Origin: Polyangia bacterium
GTDB taxonomy: Bacteria; Myxococcota_A; Polyangia; Nannocystales; Nannocystaceae
DNA length: 57,366 bases
NCBI GenBank assembly: GCA_030424595.1
Contig: JAUHWG010000044.1
Location: forward strand, 1 to 57,366
Reading direction: 5' to 3'
Shown: positions 38,761 through 48,460 of the stretch, one piece after another
Position numbering within the stretch: position 1 is the first letter of the stretch
How the letters are laid out: each line of letters opens with the position of its first letter
Position numbers and translations under genes: made by a program
The notes under the pieces: model-generated
What the model was told of the DNA's origin: nothing
What the model saw: only the letters and a program-made list of their open reading frames with translations
Database searches by the model: none

Positions 38761-40212
38761 TCAGTCGATGCCGAGCTTCTTGAGCAGGCGGTGGAGCTGG
38801 TAGCGGTTGCGAAGCCCGAGCTCGCGCCAGGCGACCTCCTTGACCCCGCCGCATCGCTCCATGACCGCCTCGACCTGGGCCTTCGTCAGGGCGCCGGTGT
38901 GCGGCGTTGACTCGGGGATGGGTCGTGGGCGGGAGACCGCGACGAGCTGGGGCGGCGGCTCGACGACCGATCCCGTGGACCTGTCGAGCGCGCGCCACAG
39001 CAGCTCCGAGAGCTCGCGGACGTGGGTCCGAAAGTTGTAGCCGACCAGCGCCGAGACCAGCTCCGGCGAGAGGCGGGGCTCGCCGTCGCGGATGAGGTGG
39101 TCGACCAGCGCGCGATCGCTGCGGGCGATCTTCCGCAGGAGGTGACGGGCGAGCAGGGGCACATCCTCTGGGCGCTGGTGGAGCCCAGGGATCGTGATCC
39201 TGTGGGGGAAGCGGGCGAGGAAGTCGTGCTTGAGCTCGCCGGGGTCGCGGTTGGTCGCGGCGATGATCCGCAGGTTGGCGACCCGCACCGTCGGCTCGCC
39301 GAGCCGCTGGTACTCGCCGTGATCCATCACCCGCAGGAGGTGGGCCTGGAGCTGCGGCGGGAGCTCGCCTATCTCGTCGAGGAAGAGCGACGAGCCGTCG
39401 GCCTCGCCGAGGAGGCCGGGCCGCTCAGGCATCCCCGCGTTGGGGTAGTTGCGGAGGTTGCCGAAGAGCTCGGCGTCGATCAGCGCCTCCGGGATCGTCG
39501 CGGCGTTGCGGGCGATCACCCGCTTGTCCGCCCGCTTGGACTGCCCGTGGATCGCCTGGACGAGGAGCTCCTTACCGCTGCCGCTGGGCCCCAGGATCAG
39601 CGCGTGCTCGTCGCGGCCGGCGAGGAAGGCGGCCTGCCGCCGTAGCTCCCAGGCGGCGGGCGACTCGCCGACGAGGCCCCAGGGATCCGCCTCGCCGTAG
39701 GCGAAGCCGATCGGAGCGTCGCGGGCCTGCGGTCGCATCCACGAGAGGGGGCGCTCTGTGTAGAGGAAGGTGATCCGGTTCTCGGCCTCGATGATCGCGC
39801 CGGGCTGGATCACCCCGTGCATGAGCGGGTGACCGTTGAGCCGCAGCGAGCCGCGGCCGACCTGCTCGACGCGGAGCCTGCCCTCGCCCTCGTGGTTGAG
39901 CGCGAGCTGGCGGCGGGAGATGTGGGCGGCGCGGAAGGGGCCGGTGTCGCGGCGACCGCTCGGCCGAACCTGGCCGAGGGTCAGGGGGATCGAGCCGTCG
40001 CTGTTGACGGTTACAGCCCGGCCGACGGTGTAGATCCGATCGCGGCCGCCGGGCGGGAGACAGATGACCTCGCCGACACGCTCGGGCTCGTCGCGCGACC
40101 AGAGGAGAACGAGCGCGGGCAGCAGCTTGTCGCCGGTGGGCCGGCCGGAGTCGTCGTCCTCCGGGGCCTCGATCAGCGTGGTGTCGAGGTGGTTGGCGCT
40201 CGTTCGGCCCAT
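38761..40212 (-). CDS. FHA-domain AAA+ enhancer-binding-type regulator lacking GAFTGA
   Basis: This 483-residue protein has an N-terminal FHA domain (about 60-150, with the phosphothreonine-binding signature AHISRRQLAL), a bEBP-type AAA+ domain and a Fis-like C-terminal helix-turn-helix (about 440-483, GGVKEVAWRELGLRNRYQLH). Walker A is GPSGSGKE (208-215), Walker B is LFLDEIGE (276-283), and an arginine-finger region AATNRDPGEL is present. The loop that normally carries GAFTGA reads NLRNYPNAGM (252-261), so the sigma-54 contact is missing or altered. It may be regulated by Ser/Thr phosphorylation through FHA. It lies just upstream, in transcription sense, of the repeat array and sigma-54 promoter. 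Its start overlaps the YihY-like gene by 40 bases. Confidence 0.9.
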   Translation of the reverse strand: MGRTSANHLDTTLIEAPEDDDSGRPTGDKLLPALVLLWSRDEPERVGEVICLPPGGRDRIYTVGRAVTVNSDGSIPLTLGQVRPSGRRDTGPFRAAHISRRQLALNHEGEGRLRVEQVGRGSLRLNGHPLMHGVIQPGAIIEAENRITFLYTERPLSWMRPQARDAPIGFAYGEADPWGLVGESPAAWELRRQAAFLAGRDEHALILGPSGSGKELLVQAIHGQSKRADKRVIARNAATIPEALIDAELFGNLRNYPNAGMPERPGLLGEADGSSLFLDEIGELPPQLQAHLLRVMDHGEYQRLGEPTVRVANLRIIAATNRDPGELKHDFLARFPHRITIPGLHQRPEDVPLLARHLLRKIARSDRALVDHLIRDGEPRLSPELVSALVGYNFRTHVRELSELLWRALDRSTGSVVEPPPQLVAVSRPRPIPESTPHTGALTKAQVEAVMERCGGVKEVAWRELGLRNRYQLHRLLKKLGID

Positions 40213-41201
40213 TCCGGTGGCATCCTAGCAGCGCCCTGGTGGGCTGCTGCCGCTCCGCGGCGATCCGCCACCGGCTGTGGCGATTGCGCGCTCGTCGGCT
40301 CGCTGGGCTCGGTCGGCGCGAGGGGTTCGATCTCGTCAGGCGCCGCCTCGTACCAGGGGAGGCCGGCGTCGGCGCTGTGCTGGAGCTCGGCGATGGCCTG
40401 AGCGCCGAGGAGGAGGATGACCGCGGCGATCTCGAAGGAGAAGAGGACGATGACGCCGGTCGCGAGCGAGCCGTAGATCACGCTGATCATCGACAGGCTG
40501 GTGAAGTACCAGGTCAGGATCCTGCGGATGATCTCCCAGAGGATCGTCGCGATCAGGCCGCCGATGATCGCCCGCCGGAACTGGACCTTGATCCGCGGCA
40601 TCAAGCGGTAGATCAGGGCGAAGAGGAAGACGTGGCCGGCCAGTCCGCCGAGGTAGAGGATCGCCGAGCTGAGCCCGGTGACCACATCCCCAAGCTTGGT
40701 CGTCGGATCGACCGGGACGGTGTCCAGGAGGACGAAGAGGGTCGTCAGGGCGACGAGGGCGACGCCGAGGATGAGGATGAGGAGGTAGGGGAGGAGCGCC
40801 GAGATCCAGAAGCGGCGGGCCTCGGGGATCCGCCGGTGTTCGAAGATCACCGCGAGGGCATCCTCGAGCATCCGAAAGGCGAGGGAGGCGAAGAAGAGGA
40901 GGACCAGGAGGCCGATCCCGCCGATCATGTCGCGGTTGGCGAGGAAGCCCTCGATCTCCTGGACGACCGCGTCGACCTCGCCCGGGAGGACGAGCGCCAG
41001 CTCGGCGTGGACGACGGCGACGATCTGGCTCTGGTCGAAGAGGGTCGAGAGAACCGCGAGGAGGACCGCGAGCAGCGGGATCAGCGAGATCAGCGTGTTG
41101 TAGGCGATGCCGCCCGCCAGGAGGAAGCCCTTGTGGCGACGGAAGTCGGCGAGCACTCGGCTGGCGAAGTCGAGCCCGCGGCGAGCATGGGTCCACCTCA
41201 T
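40173..41201 (-). CDS. YihY/BrkB family inner-membrane protein
   Basis: The protein has about 342 residues from ATG 41201. The N-terminal RHKGFLLAGGIAYNTLISLI and the six or so transmembrane helices, with RRAIIGGLIATILWEIIRRI and GSLATGVIVLFSFEIAAVIL, match the YihY/BrkB family of inner-membrane proteins (formerly misnamed RNase BN). Function is not settled; transport or envelope roles are proposed. The C-terminal ~65 residues are a polar Pro/Ala/Glu tail, longer than usual. The gene overlaps the start of the downstream regulator by 40 bases, so the two are likely cotranscribed. Confidence 0.92.
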   Translation of the reverse strand: MRWTHARRGLDFASRVLADFRRHKGFLLAGGIAYNTLISLIPLLAVLLAVLSTLFDQSQIVAVVHAELALVLPGEVDAVVQEIEGFLANRDMIGGIGLLVLLFFASLAFRMLEDALAVIFEHRRIPEARRFWISALLPYLLILILGVALVALTTLFVLLDTVPVDPTTKLGDVVTGLSSAILYLGGLAGHVFLFALIYRLMPRIKVQFRRAIIGGLIATILWEIIRRILTWYFTSLSMISVIYGSLATGVIVLFSFEIAAVILLLGAQAIAELQHSADAGLPWYEAAPDEIEPLAPTEPSEPTSAQSPQPVADRRGAAAAHQGAARMPPEWAERAPTTSTPR

Positions 41202-41327
41202 CGCCAGGACACCATGCCACGCGGAGGCGACCCGGTGCTGCCCCCCCGCCGGCAAAATTCGGGGGGGCGTTCCCATCGGTCGAGGCCGCAGTGGCGGAGG
41301 TCGGCGAGGGGGTATCATCGCCGCCCC

Positions 41328-44300
41328 ATGCAGCGCTCCGCGAGCCTCCGCCCCACCCGGTCCCTCGGGGTCGTCGTCACCCTTTGCACGCACGCCGAGG
41401 TCGCCGCGCTCGCCGCCCTGATCCTCTCGGTCGCCTGCGCAAAAGGGGACGTCGAGGATCCTCCCGCGGTGAAGCCCGGAGCAGGTGCGCCAGTCGCGGT
41501 GGAGCTTTGGGACGGGGTGCCGCCGCTGGTCTCGGAGGTGGAGGATCTCGCGCTCGAGCTCCGGCCGCAGGCGGGGCCCAAGCCGCCGCCGAGCGTCGGC
41601 GAGAGGATCGAGCTCCCCTTTCCGCCCCCTGCCGTCGACAACGCTGACTCGACGCCGATGGACCCGGAGCTGGCGACAGGACCCTTGGAGGTGCTGCGCT
41701 TCGGCCCGACCGGCGCGCAGGGGGCGATCGACAGCGTCAGCATCGTCTTCAACCAGCCGATGGTGCCCCTCGCCGCGACCGACGAGCTCCGGCGAGAGGC
41801 CATCCCCTTTGAGATCGAGCCGGCGCCGCCGGGCGAGGTCCGCTGGCTCGGCACCGACGCGCTCGCCTATCAAGTCGCCGGGCGCTTCCCCTTCTCGACG
41901 ACCTACCGGGTCAAGGTGCCGTCCGGGACGACGTCGATCCGCGGCCTCGCGCTGCCGCGGGACAAAGAGTGGAGCTTCACGACCCCGACCTTGGCGCTCG
42001 ACGCAGCCTTTCCCCCCGAGGGGGCGACCGACGCTCTCCTCGAGACGCCGATCGTCCTCCGCTTCAACCAGGCGATCCGGGCAGACGAGCTGGTCGCTGC
42101 GGGGCTCGAGCTGCGCCAAGGCCGTGAGAGCGTCGCCCTCGAGGTGATCCCCCACAGCGGCTGGGGCTCCCTCGAGGGGGGCGCCCTGGCGGCGACCGAG
42201 GGGGTCGAGAGCGCCAGGGTCCTGGTCGTCCGCCCGACCTCCCGCCTGCGGCCGGACAGCCGTTACACCCTGCGGATCCCCGGCGGCGCCTTCGGGGAGG
42301 GCCCCAACCCGGCCAAGGCCCAGAGCCTGTCCTTTGCGACCTATCCGCCGCTGCGGATCAAGGGGACGGAGTGCGCTCCGGAGGGCTGCTCGCCGAGCTA
42401 CGGGATCCACCTCGGCACGACCACGCCGCTGCGACCGACGAGCAAGGGGCTAGAGGAGCTGGTCACGGTGAGCCCAGAGGTCGAGGGGCTCAGGGTCAGC
42501 GCCGACTACGGTCTCCAGCTCCAGGGGAGGTTCGAGGGGGCGAGCAAGTACGCGGTGACGGTCGAACCGGGCCTCAAGGACATCTACGGCCAGGAGATGA
42601 GCGGCGTCTACCGGGGGGTCGTCAAGACCTCGGCCTACGAGCCCAGGCTCGAGCTCGTCGGGGGCGCCCATGAGCCGGCGGTGCTCGAGCGCCGCGTCGG
42701 CGAGGAGAGCCCGCGGACGCTGGAGTTCCAGGTCGCCGGGGTCAACAACGTCGAGTTCCGCTCGCGGGCCCTCAGCAAGGAGGAGCTCGGCGCCTTCCTC
42801 AGCAACCGCTGGTTTGACGCCGAGAAGGGCTGGCCCAGCGACGTGCCGCCGCCGATCGGGTTCGTGGAGAGGGCGACGCCGACGGCCAAGCGCGCGCCTA
42901 CCCGCGTCGAGCTCGATCTCGGGGCGATGCTGGAGCTGGGGAAGACCCTCTATCTTACGGGCCGCACCTCCCCCTTCACCCGCTGGGGCTACTCTCAGCG
43001 GATCGGTCTCAGCCGCTTCGTCGAGGTGACGGATCTCGGGATCACGGCCGCGCTCGACCGTGACAGCGGGACCGTGCTCATCACCAGCATGGAGAGCGGC
43101 GAGCCGCTCGCGGGGGTCGCGGTCGAGCTCCGCCGACGATCGAGCGGCGAGGTGAGCTGGCAGGGCACGACCGACGAGCGCGGCGTGGTCGACGTCAGCG
43201 TCCGCGGGGCGATCGACAACGACGGGTTTCTCTACGCGAGCCAGGGCGACGACGTCGCCTTCCTCCCGCTTGAGCGCGATCTGAGCGGCTCCTGGTGGGG
43301 TCGGGAGAGCGCCGGCGATCGGCCGAGGGGCTTTGTCTACAGCGAGCGCGAGCCCTACAAGCCCGGCGAGACCGCCCACCTGAGCGGCATCGTCCGCCGC
43401 GAGAAGGCGGGACCGGCGGGGACGATCGAGCTGTGGCGGACCGGGGCGACGGCGACCTACAGCGTGAACGGTCCGCGCGGGCATCAGATAGCCCAGGGGC
43501 AGACGAAGCTCAGCAGCTTCGGCACGTTCTCCTTCGACGTACCGATCCCGGAGAGCGCGGACCTCGGGGTCTACGCGGTGAACGTCGAGCTCCCCGCGGG
43601 TCTCCTCGGGGGCGGGCACTCGTTCTCCCACACGATCACGGTCGAGAATTTCCGGACGCCGGAGTTCGAGGTCTCGGTCGAGCGCGAGGAGGCCGCGGCG
43701 CTCGTCTTCGGCGACATGCTCCGGGCCGAGCTGCGCGGCGCCTACCTCCACGGCGCGCCGCTGGTCGGCGGCGAGGTCCGCTACACGATCCGCCGCAGCG
43801 AGACCGGCTTCACCCCGCCGGGGGCGGAGAACCGCGACTTCACCTTCGGCTACGGGAGCCCCGAGCGTTGGTGGGGCCGAGGGATGGGCGGATCGATGGG
43901 CAGATCGATGGGCAGATCGATGGGCTGGGGGGGGAGCATGCCAGGCGGGGGCGACACGCTCGTCGCCGAGGGCGAGGGGACCCTCGACGAGCGCGGGGTC
44001 TTCGTCGTCGAGCACGCGGTCAAGGCGATCGAGGAGGGGATCATCGCCGGCGGCGAGGGCCTGGCCCCGTCGCCCTCTCAGCCCGCGGGCACGCGAGGCG
44101 CCGCGAAGACGCCGGTGGTCGCCGCGAGCTACACGGTCGAGGCCACCGTCACCGACCAAAACCGGCAGTCGATCGCCGGGCGCGAGACCTTCATCGTCCA
44201 CCCGGCGCTCCGCTACATCGGCCTGCGCAGCGATCGTCAGGTCTACCGTGAGGGCGAGCAGGCGAAGGTCGAGGCGGTCGTCGTCGATCTCGAGGGCGCG

Positions 44301-47300
44301 CGGATCCCGGACATTCCGCTCGCGATCGACCTCATCCGCGAGGAGACCCGGCGCACGGCGGTGGAGAAGGACGGCCAGTGGACCTACGAGTACACGACCG
44401 ACGAGGTCGACGCCGGCGGCTGCACGCCGATCTCCGGCGGCGGTCCGGCCTCCTGCGAGCTCGCGCTCGGCAAGCCCGGCACCTACAGCCTGCGGGCGAC
44501 GGTCCGCGACGAGGCGGGGCGGACCCAGGAGAGCCGGCGGACCTTCTACGTCCACGGCGACGATGCGGTGATCTGGGATCAGGATCAGCGCCGCGTCGAC
44601 CTGGTCGCCGACAAGCGCCGCTACGAGCCGGGGGACACCGCGAAGCTGCTGATCCGCGCGCCCTTTGACCAGGCGCGGGGTCTCCTCGTGGTCGAGCGCG
44701 AGGGGATCCTCGAGACGCGGCCGCTCACGGTGAAGGGCGGCACGGCGACCGTCGAGCTCCCGGTCGACGCGTCCATGATCCCGAACCTCCACGTCGCCGC
44801 GGTGCTCGATCGCGGGCGGATCGACGTCCCAGGAGCGCCGCCGGAGCAGGACCTCGGGCGTCCGGCCCACGCCTTCGGCGCCGCCGAGCTCGAGGTCTCC
44901 CGCGCGAGCAAGCGGGTCGTCGTTGAGCTCACCCCGGATCGCGAGGAGCTGGCGCCGAAGGAGACCCTGCGCCTGCGCGTGCGGACCAAGACCCGCGATG
45001 GTGAGGTGCTCCCCGCGGCGGTCGCGGTGATGGTCGTCGACGAGGGCGTGCTCTCGCTGATGGGCTACGAGACGCCGGATCCGCTGACGTTCTTCCACCG
45101 CGAGCGCGAGGCCGGGGTCCGCGTCTTCGATCTCCGCTCCTTCCTCCTGCGGCGGACGCCGGAGCTGGCGGCCGAGGACTCGGAGGGGAGCGGGGCGATC
45201 CCCGAGCCCGACGTGGTCGAGGAGGCGGTCGCCTATCAGGTCAACCTCCCCGGCGCCGCCAAGCCGACCGAGGCGAGCGCTTCCGTTGGCCGCTACGCCA
45301 ACAAGAACATGGACAAGGCGGACAAGAAGGAGAGCAAGGTCAACGGCTACCTCAGCGCGGATCAGCAGAGCGCGGCCGCGCCCGCCGAGGTGAGCCTCCG
45401 CTCGCTCTTCGCCAGCACCGCCTACTTCAACCCCGAGGTGATGACCGACGAGCTCGGCGAAGCGGTGGTCGAGATCCCGATGCCCGAGAACCTCAGCGCC
45501 TTCCGGGTGATGGCGGTCGCGGTCGACACCACGGCCGCCGATCGATTCGGCTCGGCCGACACGCGGGTCCGGGTCCGCAAGCCGATCATGATCCGGCCGA
45601 GCCTGCCCCGCTTCGCCAACTACGGCGATCGCTTTGACGCCTCGGTCATGGTCGACAACCAGACCGACGCGGACCAGGCGATCGAGGTCGGCGCCCGAGC
45701 GCTCGGGGTCAAGGTCGGCGGCGAGGGCCGGAGCACGGTCGAGATCCCCGCCGGCGAGTCCCGCGAGGTCCGCTTCCCGATGAGCGCCGACGAGGTCGGC
45801 CGCGCGCGGGTCCAGTTCGCGGCGCTCGCCAAGGGGGGCCGCGACGCGACCGAGGTGACCTTCCCGATCCAGGTGCCCGCGACCCGCCAGGCCTTCGCCA
45901 CCTACGGCGTCACCGAGTCGAGCATCGCCCAGCTCATCAAGGCGCCGATGGACGCCTTGCCGGGCTTTGGCGGGCTCGAGCTCAGCCTCTCGTCGACCGC
46001 GCTCGCCGGCCTCGAGGACGCGACCCGCTACCTGCTCGACTACGACTACGAGTGCAGCGAGCAGACCGCGAGCCGGCTCCTGCCGATCTTCGTTCTCGGC
46101 CCGATCTTGGAGGGCTTTTCGATCGCCGACGGGGCGGACACGAAGCGCCGGGCTGCGATCGCCGAGGAGGGGCTCCGTCGCCTCCTCAGCCGGCAAAACG
46201 GCGACGGCGGCTTTCGCCTCTGGGACACGGCCGGGCGCTCCTGGCCCTACGTCAGCGCCTGGGTGACCTTCGCCCTCTTGGAGGGCAAGGAGGCCGGCTT
46301 TGCGGTCGAGGAGCGGGCGCTGGTCCGGGCCCTCCGCTACCTCGACAACTACATCGGCCTCCCCGACGATCCGACCTACGGGCGGACCTACGACTGGACC
46401 AGCCGGGCCTTCGCCCTCTGGCTGCTGAGCCGCGAGGGACGGGGCGCTGAGCGCTTCGCCGAGGTCTGGTCCCATCGCGCGGACCTGCCGGTCTACGCCC
46501 AGGCGTGGATGCTCTCGGCGGCCCACCGCTACAAGCGGACGGAGGTGAGCGAGCGCCTGCGCGGCGAGCTTGTCCGCCTCGCGACCGAGGACGCGAAGGT
46601 CGCCCACTTCGTCGAGCGTCGCAGCGAGGGCTTCGCCGACGGCCTCCAGACCCTGATGCACTCGAGCGTCCAGACCGACGCGATCGTCCTGATGGCGCTC
46701 CTCGAGGTCGCCCCCGAGGATCCGCTCCTGCCCAAGGTCATCGCCGGGATCATGGCCGACCGCGATCCGCGGGAGGGCGGCCGCTGGGCGACGACCCACG
46801 CCAACGCCTGGGCGCTCCTCGCCGCCAACCGCTACTTCCGCACCGTCGAGAAGACGGTCCCGGAGTTCGTCGCCAGGATCTTCCTCGGCGAGGAGTACGC
46901 GGGGGAGCAGGAGTTCCGCGGTCGCTCCCTCGCGGTCACCGAGCAGACGATCCCGATGCGCTCGCTCCAGGCGACGCCCGAGCGGCTCCTGACCCTCGCC
47001 AAGGAGGGCGCGGGCAAGCTCTACTACCGGGTCGGCCTGCGCTACGCCCCGGCGGACCTGACGATCGGCGCCGAGGATCAGGGCTTCGTCGTCAGCCGCA
47101 GCTACGAGGCGGTCGCCCAGGGCAGCGGCGCGGTCTCGGCCGACGCGGTCAGGCAGGCTGCCGACGGCTCCTGGGAGATCAAGGCGGGGGAGCTGGTCCG
47201 GGTGAGCCTGACGGTGGTCGCCCGCGATCGGGCCTCCTACGTGGTCGTCGACGATCCGCTGCCGGCTGGGCTGGAAGGGCAAAACCCTCGCTTTGAGACC

Positions 47301-47582
47301 TCGGCGCGGGACGTCGACGCGGAGCTCGGCGCGGGTCGTGGCGACGATGGGGGCGCCTTCTCCTGGTGGCGGCGATGGTGGCGTTGGGACCACGTCGAGC
47401 TGCGGGACGATCGCCTCCTGCTCTTCGCCGATCGCCTCCCCGCAGGGATCTACACCTACTCCTACCTGGCTCGGGCGACGACGGTCGGCGAGTTCCAGCT
47501 GCCGCCGGTCCACGCCGAGGGGATGTACACGCCGGAGCGCTACGGTCACTCGGCGAGCACGGTGGTCCGGGTCGTCGAGTAG
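41328..47582 (+). CDS. Bacterial alpha-2-macroglobulin family protein
   Basis: This 2084-residue exported protein has a signal peptide with a Cys around residue 37 (ILSVACAK), a plausible lipidation site though the lipobox is not ideal. It has bacterial Ig-like and macroglobulin domains (SIVFNQPM; YRVKVPSGTTSIRGLALP). The bait-region side includes low-complexity GGSMGRSMGRSMGWGGSMPG. The A2M core contains FRVMAVAVDTTAADRFGSAD. In the thioester domain, CSEQ at about residue 1576 (YDYECSEQTASRLLPIF) fits the C-x-E-Q thioester rule. Such proteins trap proteases in the periplasm and in many bacteria pair with penicillin-binding protein 1C, which is absent here. Divergent from the YihY-like gene. 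Confidence 0.94.
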   Translation: MQRSASLRPTRSLGVVVTLCTHAEVAALAALILSVACAKGDVEDPPAVKPGAGAPVAVELWDGVPPLVSEVEDLALELRPQAGPKPPPSVGERIELPFPPPAVDNADSTPMDPELATGPLEVLRFGPTGAQGAIDSVSIVFNQPMVPLAATDELRREAIPFEIEPAPPGEVRWLGTDALAYQVAGRFPFSTTYRVKVPSGTTSIRGLALPRDKEWSFTTPTLALDAAFPPEGATDALLETPIVLRFNQAIRADELVAAGLELRQGRESVALEVIPHSGWGSLEGGALAATEGVESARVLVVRPTSRLRPDSRYTLRIPGGAFGEGPNPAKAQSLSFATYPPLRIKGTECAPEGCSPSYGIHLGTTTPLRPTSKGLEELVTVSPEVEGLRVSADYGLQLQGRFEGASKYAVTVEPGLKDIYGQEMSGVYRGVVKTSAYEPRLELVGGAHEPAVLERRVGEESPRTLEFQVAGVNNVEFRSRALSKEELGAFLSNRWFDAEKGWPSDVPPPIGFVERATPTAKRAPTRVELDLGAMLELGKTLYLTGRTSPFTRWGYSQRIGLSRFVEVTDLGITAALDRDSGTVLITSMESGEPLAGVAVELRRRSSGEVSWQGTTDERGVVDVSVRGAIDNDGFLYASQGDDVAFLPLERDLSGSWWGRESAGDRPRGFVYSEREPYKPGETAHLSGIVRREKAGPAGTIELWRTGATATYSVNGPRGHQIAQGQTKLSSFGTFSFDVPIPESADLGVYAVNVELPAGLLGGGHSFSHTITVENFRTPEFEVSVEREEAAALVFGDMLRAELRGAYLHGAPLVGGEVRYTIRRSETGFTPPGAENRDFTFGYGSPERWWGRGMGGSMGRSMGRSMGWGGSMPGGGDTLVAEGEGTLDERGVFVVEHAVKAIEEGIIAGGEGLAPSPSQPAGTRGAAKTPVVAASYTVEATVTDQNRQSIAGRETFIVHPALRYIGLRSDRQVYREGEQAKVEAVVVDLEGARIPDIPLAIDLIREETRRTAVEKDGQWTYEYTTDEVDAGGCTPISGGGPASCELALGKPGTYSLRATVRDEAGRTQESRRTFYVHGDDAVIWDQDQRRVDLVADKRRYEPGDTAKLLIRAPFDQARGLLVVEREGILETRPLTVKGGTATVELPVDASMIPNLHVAAVLDRGRIDVPGAPPEQDLGRPAHAFGAAELEVSRASKRVVVELTPDREELAPKETLRLRVRTKTRDGEVLPAAVAVMVVDEGVLSLMGYETPDPLTFFHREREAGVRVFDLRSFLLRRTPELAAEDSEGSGAIPEPDVVEEAVAYQVNLPGAAKPTEASASVGRYANKNMDKADKKESKVNGYLSADQQSAAAPAEVSLRSLFASTAYFNPEVMTDELGEAVVEIPMPENLSAFRVMAVAVDTTAADRFGSADTRVRVRKPIMIRPSLPRFANYGDRFDASVMVDNQTDADQAIEVGARALGVKVGGEGRSTVEIPAGESREVRFPMSADEVGRARVQFAALAKGGRDATEVTFPIQVPATRQAFATYGVTESSIAQLIKAPMDALPGFGGLELSLSSTALAGLEDATRYLLDYDYECSEQTASRLLPIFVLGPILEGFSIADGADTKRRAAIAEEGLRRLLSRQNGDGGFRLWDTAGRSWPYVSAWVTFALLEGKEAGFAVEERALVRALRYLDNYIGLPDDPTYGRTYDWTSRAFALWLLSREGRGAERFAEVWSHRADLPVYAQAWMLSAAHRYKRTEVSERLRGELVRLATEDAKVAHFVERRSEGFADGLQTLMHSSVQTDAIVLMALLEVAPEDPLLPKVIAGIMADRDPREGGRWATTHANAWALLAANRYFRTVEKTVPEFVARIFLGEEYAGEQEFRGRSLAVTEQTIPMRSLQATPERLLTLAKEGAGKLYYRVGLRYAPADLTIGAEDQGFVVSRSYEAVAQGSGAVSADAVRQAADGSWEIKAGELVRVSLTVVARDRASYVVVDDPLPAGLEGQNPRFETSARDVDAELGAGRGDDGGAFSWWRRWWRWDHVELRDDRLLLFADRLPAGIYTYSYLARATTVGEFQLPPVHAEGMYTPERYGHSASTVVRVVE

Positions 47583-47605
47583 GGGCGGGCGCGCCGAGCT
47601 TGCCC

Positions 47606-48103
47606 TCAGCGGACGCCGCTCAGGCACTCCTTGCGGTAGCGCTGGTAGGTGATCTCGGTCGGCATCTGGACGAGGATGACGAGAGCCGCCGTGCCGAGGA
47701 AGATGTAGGGGTAGGTCTCGAGCCCCATGAGGCCGAGGACCAGGCCGAAGATGCCGATCGTCTCGGCGAGGGCGAAGCGCACGAGCGTCGCCATCATGTA
47801 GTCGACCTTCGCCTTCGCCGCGAAGATCGGCGCGGCGAAGAGGCTGCCGCCGATCATCACGACGGAGAGGCCGGCGAGGACCGGCAGCATCGTCGCCGCG
47901 GCTTCGGGGTCCTGGCCGCGGACGTCGTCGGACGCGAGCGCGTAGACGAGGGAGAAGACCCCTTGAGTGGCGATGAAGGCCCCCCAGAGCATCGTCAGGA
48001 TCATCAGCAGACCCGCGGGCGGCTTGGCGGGGAAGCGCCGCGCGAGCATGTCCTCGCGGTTGGGCGTGCTCGGGTCATGGCTGCGGTCAGGCGGGTCGAT
48101 CAT
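47606..48103 (-). CDS. Four-helix membrane protein of unknown function
   Basis: This 165-residue protein has a short polar N-terminus and four hydrophobic segments (GLLMILTMLWGAFIATQGVF, MLPVLAGLSVVMIGGSLFAA, an ALAETIGIFGLVLGLMGL helix and YPYIFLGTAALVILVQM). The third helix superficially resembles F-type ATP synthase subunit c, but the length and rest do not fit. No family assigned. It is convergent with the macroglobulin gene, 23 bases apart. Confidence 0.78.
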   Translation of the reverse strand: MIDPPDRSHDPSTPNREDMLARRFPAKPPAGLLMILTMLWGAFIATQGVFSLVYALASDDVRGQDPEAAATMLPVLAGLSVVMIGGSLFAAPIFAAKAKVDYMMATLVRFALAETIGIFGLVLGLMGLETYPYIFLGTAALVILVQMPTEITYQRYRKECLSGVR

Positions 48104-48460
48104 GGTGCTCGTCGCGTCGCTGGACGTCCTCTCCTGAGGCTACCAGCCCGCGGGAGAATTCCCGCCTTCTCCGGCCAGCCCCTCCGGCTCAGCTCCGCCG
48201 AGAGGCGCGGTAGAGCCCGGCGCCGCGATAGCCTGTCGAGGTCGAGGTCGAGGTCGAGGTCGAGGTCGACGGCCGCGGCGCGCGAGGGCGCCGGATGTCC
48301 CCCACGCCTAGCTCGCGACCGACGTCTCGGCTGTGACGGCCTCTCGCCGAGGGGGCGCAGGAGCGCGAGGGGGCGCACAGCCGCGCGGAGGAGAGCACGC
48401 AGAGCGCGAAGGCGCGATCTCGTGTCGCGTCCCAGGCTCCGCCGTGATACCCCCAGGGGC
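48104..48460. other. Intergenic region with a GAGGTC hexamer repeat
   Basis: About 357 bp between divergent genes. It contains GAGGTC repeated about five times (48237-48269). Frames through it show no family similarity. It should hold the promoters of the membrane protein and the NYN nuclease; I cannot place them. Confidence 0.55.

Noticed and set aside
42450..47627. Very long minus-strand open frame (1725 codons) opposite the macroglobulin gene
   Set aside because: The plus-strand frame has clear family domains, a signal peptide and the thioester motif; the antisense frame is a product of high GC codon bias.
47606..48103. ATP synthase subunit c candidate
   Set aside because: Only one helix resembles it; length, four helices and context do not fit.
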